Source: Methylococcales bacterium
GTDB lineage: Bacteria; Pseudomonadota; Gammaproteobacteria; Methylococcales; Methylomonadaceae
Direction: 5' to 3'
Assembly: GCA_026399015.1 (NCBI GenBank)
Contig: JAPLRS010000009.1
Location: 46,047-110,046 of the forward strand
Length of the DNA stretch: 64,000 nt
Shown here: positions 11,401 to 20,956 of the stretch, in pieces
How positions within the stretch are numbered: the first letter of the stretch is position 1
Layout: the number at the start of each line of letters is the position of its first letter
Made by a program: the position numbers and the translations under genes
The notes under the pieces: generated by a model
The model's database searches: none
What the model was told of the DNA's origin: nothing
Seen by the model: the letters and a program-made list of their open reading frames with translations, nothing else

Positions 11401-11507
11401 TGCTCAGGATCTACAGATTGACTCAGCATGAACGCCTTATTAGGCCTCGAGATTATCGGATTATATAGTTTAGGATTATCTGATTAAATATTTTGTTTGT
11501 TATACGC

Positions 11508-12893
11508 TTAACCTAACAAGGCTAATAATTCAGCTGTTTTGGCTTGCATTAAGGCTTCATCAGCACGAGATTCAACATTTAACCGCACTAAAGGTTCAGT
11601 ATTTGAGCATCGTAAGTTAAAACGCCATTCACCCATATCCATACTTAAACCATCCGTATAATCAATGGCAACTGCTTGATTTTCATAATGGTTTTTAACC
11701 TTAGCAATTGCTTTATCTGCTTCTAAAATAGTGCGATTAATTTCACCACTGGCCGGAAACTTCAGCATACGTTCGTCCACTAATTGCGACAAACTTTTAC
11801 CAGATTGACTAATTAATTCAATGACTAATAGCCAAGGAATCATCCCGCTATCACAGTAAGAAAAATCTCTAAAATAATGATGTGCACTCATTTCACCACC
11901 ATACACAGCATCTTCTAAGCGCATACGTTCTTTAATAAAAGCATGTCCAGTTTTACTTTGTATCGGTATACCGGCTAAATAACTAACAATATCAACTGTA
12001 TTCCAAGTTAAGCGCGGATCGTGCACAATTTTAGCGCCTGGATATTGCTTAAGAAACGCCGCTGCTAATAAGCCAACGATATAATATCCCTCAATAAATC
12101 GACCATTTTCATCAAATAAAAAACAGCGATCAAAATCACCATCCCACGCAATACCTAAATCCGCCTTATGTTTGATAATGGCATTAATGGTACTGGCTCT
12201 GTTTTCAGGTAAAAGTGGATTAGGAATACCATTCGGAAAATTACCGTCTGGTTCATGATGAATTTTTATAAACTCTAAAGGTTGCGATGTTAGTTTTTGC
12301 AAGGCTGTTTCTAAATGATCAACAGCATGACCCGCGGCACCGTTGCCCGCATTAACAACAATCTTTAATGGCGCCAAGGCTTTATGGTTAATGTAGTTTA
12401 ATAAATGTGCAGTATAAGATTCTGATATATCAATATTTTTAAGAAGGCCTCTGGCGCTCGCCACTGCACCAAAGTCATTAACTTCAGCCAATTTTTTAAT
12501 ATCATTTAAACCGGTATCACCACTCACTGGTTTACTTAATTCTCTGACTAACTTCATGCCATTAAAATCTTTAGGATTATGACTCGCTGTCACCATAATA
12601 CCGCCATCCATAGCAACGCCAGCATCTTGATACGCAAATGTTGCGTAATAAACTTCTTCAGTACCCGATAAGCCAATGTCATAAACATCAACGCCACAAT
12701 CTTGCAAACCCTTGATTAAAGCATCCGCTAATTCATCACTTGATAAACGAATATCACGACCGACAATAACTCGTTTTGGTTTAATGCTTTCCGCATAAGC
12801 TCGACCAATACGGTAAGCAATATCGGTATTTAGTTCATCAGGTAAACGGCCACGGATATCGTAGGCTTTAAAACAGCTAAGAGTTTGAGTCAT
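11508..12893 (-). CDS. Phosphomannomutase/phosphoglucomutase
   Basis: [48 protein letters not shown]. The ORF opens at 12986 but the natural start is probably M32 (12893). Confidence 0.93.
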   Translation of the reverse strand: MTQTLSCFKAYDIRGRLPDELNTDIAYRIGRAYAESIKPKRVIVGRDIRLSSDELADALIKGLQDCGVDVYDIGLSGTEEVYYATFAYQDAGVAMDGGIMVTASHNPKDFNGMKLVRELSKPVSGDTGLNDIKKLAEVNDFGAVASARGLLKNIDISESYTAHLLNYINHKALAPLKIVVNAGNGAAGHAVDHLETALQKLTSQPLEFIKIHHEPDGNFPNGIPNPLLPENRASTINAIIKHKADLGIAWDGDFDRCFLFDENGRFIEGYYIVGLLAAAFLKQYPGAKIVHDPRLTWNTVDIVSYLAGIPIQSKTGHAFIKERMRLEDAVYGGEMSAHHYFRDFSYCDSGMIPWLLVIELISQSGKSLSQLVDERMLKFPASGEINRTILEADKAIAKVKNHYENQAVAIDYTDGLSMDMGEWRFNLRCSNTEPLVRLNVESRADEALMQAKTAELLALLG

Positions 12894-13093
12894 AATAATA
12901 AATTGATAATTAAGGGTGAGTTGAAAAAAACTAGCATTGCCAAGGTGCTTATTTTGCCGATAGTATAATAGACTTTGAATCGCCAATTAGCTTTTATGTT
13001 AAGAGTATAATATTGATAATTTCACTTATTTAATTTTTGAAATGAGTGTTTACACACAACAAACAGTCACAAAGCCCCCCTACTCTCTCAACT

Positions 13094-16000
13094 ATGAAAA
13101 AAACATCGACTTCTACAGTGCTAACTAAATTTAATGCGTTATTACTGCTAATCTTATTAACATGTTTTACTTCGCTTAGTGTCGGCGCTAAATCCCATAA
13201 TGCAGAGTCAAAAACATCATCAAACCCCAAGTCTCATACAACTGTTTTAGAGGTCACTAAAGACAGTTTGCAAGCAAAAATTGAATCTGTTAATAATCGT
13301 AAAGGCTTAGAAGAAGAGCTAAAAACCAAAGTCTTATCTATCTACCAAACGGCACAAGATAATCTAAATAATATTGAAAACTATAAGGCGCGTAATGCTA
13401 ATTTTAGCCAATCAACTAAACTGAGTTCGGATGCCTTAAAAAAATATCTTAAGGATATTGAACAAATATTAAGCCGAGTTAGTAAACAAAATGAAGTAGA
13501 CCTGAGTAAATTATCCACAGAAGAATTAGCCCAGCGTGAAATCTTAGAAAAAAGCAAAATCAGCGCCTTAGATGAACAATTAAAAACCACAGAAAATGAA
13601 TTAATATTACAAGAATCTCGGCCAGCTTTAATACGCGAAGAAATAGTTGTCGCTAAGCAAGATTTAGATTTAACCCAAAAGAAAATAGAACAACCGACCA
13701 ATAAATCCTTATCAAAATTGGAAGCCGAAGCCAATTTAGTCTTTTTAAAAACTCAAGTTGATGCGCGTTCTGCAGAATTAAAAATGCTAGAAATTGAAGC
13801 ATTAAGCAACCCTGCCCGCGTCGAATTATTAAAAGCCCAATACAAACTACTCGATTTACAAAAAAATGAATTAACCCCTATCATTACTGCAATTGATGGC
13901 TTATTAACTAACCGTCGCGAACAAGATGCTAAAAACATTCAAGCCGCTTTAGCGGCAGCAGAAAAAGAACTTGAAGGTAAACACCCTCTTATTCAAAACT
14001 TAACGCGCGAAAACATTCAATACACTCGGGATTTACAAGCCGTCAACTTAAAAATTGAAAGCTATACCGTTCAAAAAACCAAAGTAGATGCAGACAGCGC
14101 TGAAATTAATGCGCAATTTAAAAGTGCGGATAAACGCATTAACCTAGCAGCGATAAGTCCAGAATTAGGCAAAATACTGCGTGACCAGCGCCGTAATTTA
14201 GACTCGCTTGCGCAATCATCCCAAGAAAGTGAAAACATCCAAAAAGAAACGGCCTTCGCCAGTTTAGAGGCTTATAAATCCGAAGATAAATTAAAGAAAA
14301 TCAGTGAGCTAGATAGCTATATTAAAGTATTAGTTGAAGAGCAAGTCGATGCTAAATTACCTAATGATGAGCGTCTATTAATTCAAGCCGAGGCAAGAGC
14401 ATTATTAAGCAATCAAAAAGAATTACTCAATAAACTAGGGATAGATTACACCAACCTTATTCGTATATTAGGTGATTTTGATTTTTCTAAACAACAACTA
14501 AGTAGCTTAGCTGAAAAATTTTCTACCTACTTAGATGAAAACTTATTATGGGTTAAAAGTTCAGATCCGGTTAATTTAGACACTCCTATCAACCTTTTTT
14601 ATTCTGTACAGTGGTTTTTATCTCCTCTTAATTGGCTACACTTTATTAAAGATATTGGACACTTACTGATAGAAAAACCAGTGACCTTTATCTTAGGTAT
14701 TCTGCTGTTCTTTGGTTTTCAAGTTGCCAAAGCCTGGGCTCAAATCCAACTTAATCTGATTGCGGCTAATTTTAAAAAGAAATATTCAGAACACTTTGTT
14801 TACACCTTACAAGCACTAGCCTTTAGCTTATTAACCGTCTTACCTTACGCATTTTTATGTGGATTTATGGGCTGGTTATTAACTAAAGATTCCCATTTAG
14901 ATGACTTTAGTCACTCTTTAGGTTCTGGATTAAAAAGTACCGCTATCACACTGTTATTCTTGAATTACTTTTATTTATTATTTGAAGACAACGGCATTAT
15001 TCGTCGGCATTTTATGTGGCACAAAAGTCAGTGTCAGTTATTGCGCAAACAATTGCACTGGGTTAGATATTTAGCCATTTCAACCACCTTTATAGTAACC
15101 ACTACAGTCGCCTCAAACACGACGCTATCCAGTGACAACTTAGGAAGATTAGCTTATATCGTTAGTATGATTGCCATTGCTATATTTTGGGGACGCATTT
15201 TAAACCCCAAGACTGGGCTAGTGCATAATTATCTAGAGCAACATAAATTTACCCTGCTTAATCAATTACGCTATGTGTGGTTTGCTGCTATTTATATTAT
15301 TCCAGCCATCATGATTGGCTTTGCAATTGCCGGCTATTATTTAAGTGCTCTACAACTCCAAGGCCAATTGATTAGCTCAATGCGCTTAATCTTTAGTGCC
15401 ATTATTATTCATCAAATCGTGGTGCGCTGGTTAACACTGATTAATCATCAATTAGCTCTCAGTAACGCCGAAGAACAACGCAAAGCAGAATTAACAACCG
15501 AAAGACCTAACACAGCAGCGAGCGAAGATCCAATTTTACCGAACACAGAATCTATCATAGATATTCCTAAAATTAATGCCCAAACCACGCGCTTACTCAA
15601 TGTATTTATAAGCTTGAGTTTAGTAGTTGGTTTTTGGATGATTTGGAAGAATTTATTACCCGCTTTTTCATTTTTAGATGACATTGTGTTGTGGCAACAT
15701 TTAGTGACACATGAAGACCAAAAGGTTTATGAACCCATCACTCTAAGCAACTTATTAATCGCCTTTTTGTATTTATTTATTGCCGTCGTCTCAGTCATTA
15801 ACTTGTCAGGTGTTATGGAAATTGTGGTGTTTAGGCGTTTAGAAATAGAAGCGGGTACGCGTTATGCTTTTAACCAACTGGCCAATTATTTATTAATTAC
15901 CGTTGGATTTATTAGTATTTCGAATGAGCTTGGAGGCAGTTGGACCCAAGTGCAGTGGCTAGTAGCGGCATTGAGTGTGGGCTTAGGCTTTGGCTTACAA

Positions 16001-16537
16001 GAGATATTTGCCAACTTAGTCTCAGGGATCATTTTGTTATTTGAGCGGCCGATACGCGTCAGCGATACCGTAACAATAGGCTCAATCACCGGAAAAGTTA
16101 GTCGTATCCAAATGCGCGCTACTACTCTAATTGACTGGGACCAAAAAGAACATATCGTGCCCAATAAAAACTTTATTACCAATCAATTGGTTAATTGGAC
16201 CTTAAGCGACACTATTACGCGTTTAGAAATAATCATTAATATTGCCTATGGTTCTGATTTAGAACTTGCCAATCAAGTCATGTTTGATTGCGTCATGGCT
16301 ACGCCGCAAATTTTAAGAGAACCCGCTCCTAGCGTGTTAATAGTAGGGTTTGGTGATAGTTCGGTCGTATATTCAGTAAGAATATATGTCGATGAAATGA
16401 GTAATCGACTCCCCGTTACCCATGAATTATTTATAAATATTGAAAAAGCCCTACGTGCACATAATATTGAAATGCCCTACCCCCAACGCGATATTCATAT
16501 CAAATCATTACCTAAAGAATTTAATTACCAACCATAG
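13094..16537 (+). CDS. Large mechanosensitive ion channel (MscK/MscM-type, MscS C-terminal domain)
   Basis: N-terminal signal peptide after M17 of the ORF, coiled-coil periplasmic region, multiple TM helices, MscS core (VGLGFGLQEIFANLVSGIILLFERPIRVSDTVTIGSITGKV..IVPNKNFITNQLVNWTLSD). Confidence 0.92.
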   Translation: MKKTSTSTVLTKFNALLLLILLTCFTSLSVGAKSHNAESKTSSNPKSHTTVLEVTKDSLQAKIESVNNRKGLEEELKTKVLSIYQTAQDNLNNIENYKARNANFSQSTKLSSDALKKYLKDIEQILSRVSKQNEVDLSKLSTEELAQREILEKSKISALDEQLKTTENELILQESRPALIREEIVVAKQDLDLTQKKIEQPTNKSLSKLEAEANLVFLKTQVDARSAELKMLEIEALSNPARVELLKAQYKLLDLQKNELTPIITAIDGLLTNRREQDAKNIQAALAAAEKELEGKHPLIQNLTRENIQYTRDLQAVNLKIESYTVQKTKVDADSAEINAQFKSADKRINLAAISPELGKILRDQRRNLDSLAQSSQESENIQKETAFASLEAYKSEDKLKKISELDSYIKVLVEEQVDAKLPNDERLLIQAEARALLSNQKELLNKLGIDYTNLIRILGDFDFSKQQLSSLAEKFSTYLDENLLWVKSSDPVNLDTPINLFYSVQWFLSPLNWLHFIKDIGHLLIEKPVTFILGILLFFGFQVAKAWAQIQLNLIAANFKKKYSEHFVYTLQALAFSLLTVLPYAFLCGFMGWLLTKDSHLDDFSHSLGSGLKSTAITLLFLNYFYLLFEDNGIIRRHFMWHKSQCQLLRKQLHWVRYLAISTTFIVTTTVASNTTLSSDNLGRLAYIVSMIAIAIFWGRILNPKTGLVHNYLEQHKFTLLNQLRYVWFAAIYIIPAIMIGFAIAGYYLSALQLQGQLISSMRLIFSAIIIHQIVVRWLTLINHQLALSNAEEQRKAELTTERPNTAASEDPILPNTESIIDIPKINAQTTRLLNVFISLSLVVGFWMIWKNLLPAFSFLDDIVLWQHLVTHEDQKVYEPITLSNLLIAFLYLFIAVVSVINLSGVMEIVVFRRLEIEAGTRYAFNQLANYLLITVGFISISNELGGSWTQVQWLVAALSVGLGFGLQEIFANLVSGIILLFERPIRVSDTVTIGSITGKVSRIQMRATTLIDWDQKEHIVPNKNFITNQLVNWTLSDTITRLEIIINIAYGSDLELANQVMFDCVMATPQILREPAPSVLIVGFGDSSVVYSVRIYVDEMSNRLPVTHELFINIEKALRAHNIEMPYPQRDIHIKSLPKEFNYQP

Positions 16538-16741
16538 TGACAAAGATCACCCAATTTCATTTTATAGAGCAGAACACTAGTAGGTTATATTTGTTAAGCT
16601 CATTTGTGGAATTTAAACTGACGGGTCATGACAGTAATGATGCAATTTAAAATCACTTTTTTAAATAACTTTTAGTATCATTGCACTTAATACATGAAAC
16701 CAAAAAAGTAAGTTTTGTTAAGAAATTCTATTAACAGTTCA

Positions 16742-16767
16742 ATCGTCATGCTCACAGGAATGACGAT
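16742..16767. terminator. Hairpin between convergent genes
   Basis: ATCGTCAT-gctcacagga-ATGACGAT inverted repeat. Confidence 0.45.
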
Positions 16768-16785
16768 CGAAAATATTTGCTAGGC

Positions 16786-17400
16786 TTAATTGATTAACTT
16801 TGTAACAGGGGCGCAAAAATCAGTCATACCATCGGGGGTTACGGCAGAAACAATAAAATAACAATAAGTTGCCGGTATTAAGCCCTCAATAGTAAAAGTA
16901 GATTGAGTGGTGACAGCGATTAATTCAAAACCGTTTTCATGATCCGGCAAAACACCTTTAGCTATTTTCCAAACATAAGAAGCAGCTCTAGGAAAAGTAC
17001 TGGCATCTAATACGGCAGTACCTGAATGCACACCATCAGAAACCGTTAATACATCTTTACCCGAAAACACGGGTTGCTTGCTCATATTAAAACCACTACT
17101 TAAAATGATGGTTTCATTACCATTAGCAATCCTGTCTACATAATGTGCTAAGTTTTTAAACATCACAGTCACTTTTTTCTCAGCATCACGCAAAGCAGAT
17201 TTTGCAGTTTTTCCGCCATCTGCAGCTGCAATGATAGCCGCCTCGAATAGATCTAAGGCGATTTTAACTTCACTTAAGGGTACATCAGGACTGGTGAAAA
17301 GTGGATTGGCGGTTAATTTGGCTAGAATGTTAGTAAAAAATACCAGCTTAATAGCCACGACGAATTGTACAAAATCTAATAAAACTTTAAACTCTCTCAT
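16786..17400 (-). CDS. Hypothetical protein with fibronectin type III-like C-terminus
   Basis: Open frame; ITVEGLIPATYCYFIVSAVTPDG-like pattern resembles an FnIII strand F/G region (TIEGLIPATYCYFIVSAVTPDGMTDF). The ORF opens at 17439; M14 at 17400 is a likely alternative start. Confidence 0.6.
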   Translation of the reverse strand: MREFKVLLDFVQFVVAIKLVFFTNILAKLTANPLFTSPDVPLSEVKIALDLFEAAIIAAADGGKTAKSALRDAEKKVTVMFKNLAHYVDRIANGNETIILSSGFNMSKQPVFSGKDVLTVSDGVHSGTAVLDASTFPRAASYVWKIAKGVLPDHENGFELIAVTTQSTFTIEGLIPATYCYFIVSAVTPDGMTDFCAPVTKLIN

Positions 17401-17700
17401 AATTTGTACCTGGGTAATTAAAGTAAATGTCACGCACACACCTTAACCCATAAATTTTTAAATAGATATAACTATCTGAAAATAAAAAACATTTAATTAA
17501 AAAAAGGTATCATTTCTGCAACTTTGAAAGTGCAAATATGATACTTAATAGTCATTAAATATTATTTAAAAGCTTAATCACCCCATAGACACCAAGGCAA
17601 CGTCGTAACCGAAAGAGACAAATACTGATAACATCAAAGTTAAGTCGCTTATTTCGTAGGGAACACTATACCCTACCCGCACCGTTCTCCTGAGCTGATC

Positions 17701-18080
17701 GAAAGAAGCTTTAGTCGCGTGGATAAACGCTCTTTAAACCCAAAGAACGTCCATACCCGCCAACGGATATCCATACCAGCCAATTGACATCTATTTGTCT
17801 GAAAGAAACTTTAGTCACGTGGCTAAATGTTCTTTCAAGCCAAAGAGCGCCCTTTCGCCCGAAAGAAGCTTTAATTGCGTGGATAAATGTTCTTTCAAGC
17901 TAAAGAACATCCATACCCGACAAAGGACATCCATTTGTCTGAAAGAAACTTTAGTCGCTTGAATAAATGTTCTTTCAATCTAAAGAACGTCCATATCCGC
18001 CAACGGACATCCATTTGTCTGAAAGAAGCTTTAGTCGCGGGGATAAACGTTCTTTCAAGCCAAAGCAAGTCCATACCAGC
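17701..18080. repeat. Tandem array of 20-nt modules (mostly 80-nt higher-order repeat)
   Basis: GAAAGAAGCTTTAGTCGCGT-GGATAAATGTTCTTTCAAGC-CAAAGAACGTCCATACCCGC-CAACGGACATCCATTTGTCT, repeated five times with 100/60/80/80/60-nt unit lengths, all multiples of 20. Confidence 0.92.
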
Positions 18081-18611
18081 CAATGAAATACTTAATTTCC
18101 TATACATCGTACATCCACAAATGTAATTGTCGCCGAATAAGTCTTTATGTTTTCAGCAAGCTCAGAAACAGAAATACAATGAGACATTGATAATGTTGTG
18201 CTTGCAGGAAATCGTCTAGGTCAAATTGATAGACTCTACTAAATGTATATCTTATAAAAATATCATAATAGTGAGTTTTGATGATTTGTAATTTAAGTCT
18301 AATCATAGTTTAAATAACTTTTCAGCTATATTAGTATATGAAGTTTTTTCAGGAAAAAATTATTGGTAATATTGAATACAATATTTAGCGGTAAAACCTT
18401 AAGTAAAGTAGCATACGAAGACCAACTTAATATATATTTTAACAATTAACTGCTAATTATAAATATTTACCTTGATAAACACACAAGAAATAAGTTATCT
18501 TACTGATGAAATTAGCAAAATTCGTTAATAAATTAACTTTTCATTACAATATGCTATTTTCTATTTTCTGTAGATTTTATTAATAAAGTGAATTATAAGG
18601 TGCTAATCCAA

Positions 18612-18893
18612 ATGAATAAAAAAACATGTGTATTGCAATTTAAGATATTTATAGCTTGTTTAATTTTACCTTTTTCACTAAGTGCAAAAACAAATGCAGG
18701 TACTGAATCAGGGAAAATAAAAGTTAATTCTAATATCGAAAGATCAGACAGCCATACTATTCTTTCAAAAAGAGATGATAGATCCTCTTATAAAAAAGAG
18801 GATTCTAATAAAAAAGAACGAAATGAAAAAGAACACCATGAAAATGAATTCAAATATGATGAAGATCATCATCATTCAGTTAGTCCAAGCTAA
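18612..18893 (+). CDS. Small secreted charged/His-rich hypothetical protein
   Basis: MNKKTCVLQFKIFIACLILPFSLSAKT signal peptide, then Lys/Glu/Asp/His-rich tail. AAGGTG lies upstream of the internal start; the ORF itself opens at 18588. A terminator follows. Confidence 0.6.
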   Translation: MNKKTCVLQFKIFIACLILPFSLSAKTNAGTESGKIKVNSNIERSDSHTILSKRDDRSSYKKEDSNKKERNEKEHHENEFKYDEDHHHSVSPS

Positions 18894-18915
18894 TACATCT
18901 TTGAATAATATCTGA

Positions 18916-18948
18916 AACCTCAAAATGTAATAATTTTGAGGTTTTTTA
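18916..18948 (+). terminator. Rho-independent terminator
   Basis: AACCTCAAAATgtaataATTTTGAGGTTTTTTA hairpin with T tail, just after the small ORF. Confidence 0.85.
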
Positions 18949-19387
18949 TGTAGAGATCTTAATTTTATTTAATGCTGTTATCAGGGTCTCTCACTATTCT
19001 TTGCTAAAGTGGATATCATAATAATAATATGCAGTGACTTTACTATTAGAGTTATCACTATCAGTCATTAACATTGCAGACTTCACTATCAATATATTTA
19101 GTAGCATCCCCGTAATTTTCTTATTACCAGCACATAGACTTTCTCAGAACCGACGCTTTCACTTTCCGCTATTAAAATCTTAATAGCGCTTAAACAATCA
19201 TTATATTGATTGCAAAAAAAAATATAAAACCAACAAACAGAACTTAATTGCTACCATTAAATTTTGATATCCAACTGTAAAATGCGATTATAGAAGTTTA
19301 TTTTATTAAAAGTTACCAGAAATTCTGCGAGACACATTAAAATCGATAATAAAATAATAACTCATACTTAGAAAACCAGAATTATAA

Positions 19388-20392
19388 ATGACGATTAAAC
19401 GACCTTTTGGCCCTGTAATGTTAGACGTTGCAGGTCTTAGCCTAGCTGCGCATGAACATGAGTTACTTGACCACCCTAATACCGGCGCTGTTATTTTATT
19501 CTCGCGTAATTACGAAAGCCCCGAACAAATTACACAGCTAATTAAAGATATTCGCAAAGCGCGTCATGGGGATATTTTAATTGCTGTTGATCAAGAAGGT
19601 GGCCGAGTCCAACGCTTTAGAACCGGCTTTACGCGTTTACCACCTGCCGCACTTTATGCTAAAAACCCTAGTTTGACAGAAGCCGCAGGCTGGTTAATGG
19701 CCACTGAGTTATTAGCTGTGGGTGTAGATTTTAGCTTTGCCCCTGTGTTAGATATTGATTGCGGTGTCAGTCAAATTATTGGTGATCGGTCTTTTTCAAC
19801 GGATACAACTTTAGCTACCCAATTGGCTAGTAACTTTAGAAAAGGTATGGTTAGCGCCGGTATGGCAGCCACAGGTAAACACTTTCCTGGACATGGTGCA
19901 GTGGCTTTAGATTCACATTTAACTTTACCTATTGATGAGCGTGATTTAGACACGCTACGTAATAAAGATTTTATCCCGTTTAAACAATTAATCGCTGAGG
20001 GCTTAGAAGGCATTATGCCCGCGCATGTGTTGTATCCTAATATTGATAGTCAACAAGCTGGATTCTCTGAGTTTTGGATAAAACAAATATTGCGCACCGA
20101 GCTTAACTTTAACGGCACAGTATTTAGTGACGATTTAAGTATGGCAGGTGCCGCAACGGCGGGTGGTTTTGCCGATAGGGCTAAACGGGCGCAGTTAGCT
20201 GGTTGTGATATGTTATTAGTCTGTAATAATCCAAATGCCGCTGCCCAAGTCCTTGAAGCATTACCTATTACCATAGATCCCGAAAGAGAAGTAAGACTTA
20301 GACGCATGATAGGTACGCCAAAAGCAGATTTAAATTATCGTGCATCTGATAAATGGCAACAAACTTCCGCTTTACTTAACCAACTAATTTAA
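19388..20392 (+). CDS. nagZ: Beta-N-acetylhexosaminidase
   Basis: GPVMLDVAGLSL, DQEGGRVQRFRTGFTRLP, GKHFPGHGAVALDSHLTLP. Confidence 0.96.
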   Translation: MTIKRPFGPVMLDVAGLSLAAHEHELLDHPNTGAVILFSRNYESPEQITQLIKDIRKARHGDILIAVDQEGGRVQRFRTGFTRLPPAALYAKNPSLTEAAGWLMATELLAVGVDFSFAPVLDIDCGVSQIIGDRSFSTDTTLATQLASNFRKGMVSAGMAATGKHFPGHGAVALDSHLTLPIDERDLDTLRNKDFIPFKQLIAEGLEGIMPAHVLYPNIDSQQAGFSEFWIKQILRTELNFNGTVFSDDLSMAGAATAGGFADRAKRAQLAGCDMLLVCNNPNAAAQVLEALPITIDPEREVRLRRMIGTPKADLNYRASDKWQQTSALLNQLI

Positions 20393-20396
20393 ACAC

Positions 20397-20939
20397 ATGC
20401 TTAACGAAATAAAATCTGTCCAAGAAACAGCCGATTTACTCTTTAGTGAACAAGAGCTTGCCACTGCACTTGATGCCATGGCCGCTGATATTAACAACAC
20501 TTTAGCGGATTCTAATTTATTAGCTTTATGTGTGCTAAATGGCGGCATTATTACGGCAGGCCATTTACTCACGCGCTTAACATTTCCGTTAAATCTTGAT
20601 TCTATTAACGCCAGTCGTTATCAAAATAAAACCTCAGGTGGCACTATAGAGTGGTTGCTTAAACCTAAAACTGCGTTAGCAGGCAGAACTGTTTTATTAA
20701 TAGACGACATTCTAGATGAAGGTATAACCTTAGCGGCCATTAAAGCGTATTGCCTAGAACAAGGTGCTAGTAAAGTTTATTGTGCCGTTTTATTAGATAA
20801 ACAAATTGGTAAGGCTAAACCTGTTGCAGCAGATTTTGTGGGCTTATCAGTTGAAAACCGTTACTTATTTGGTTACGGCTTAGATTATAAGGGCTATTTA
20901 CGCAACGCAGCCGGCATTTTTGCTTGTAAAGATTTATAA
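20397..20939 (+). CDS. hpt: Hypoxanthine(-guanine) phosphoribosyltransferase
   Basis: PRPP motif VLLIDDILDEGITLAAIK; FVGLSVENRYLFGYGLDY. Confidence 0.92.
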   Translation: MLNEIKSVQETADLLFSEQELATALDAMAADINNTLADSNLLALCVLNGGIITAGHLLTRLTFPLNLDSINASRYQNKTSGGTIEWLLKPKTALAGRTVLLIDDILDEGITLAAIKAYCLEQGASKVYCAVLLDKQIGKAKPVAADFVGLSVENRYLFGYGLDYKGYLRNAAGIFACKDL

Positions 20940-20956
20940 ATATTACGGAACACACT

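Noticed and set aside
15886-16182. 98-aa minus-strand ORF
   Set aside because: Antisense to the conserved MscS core.
17701-18080. CRISPR array
   Set aside because: No constant repeat with unique spacers: all 20-nt modules recur, and no cas genes are nearby.
17887-18126. Listed ORFs 17887-18126 (+) and 17895-18107 (-) as genes
   Set aside because: Both are translations of the 20-nt modular repeat, whose period is not a multiple of three.
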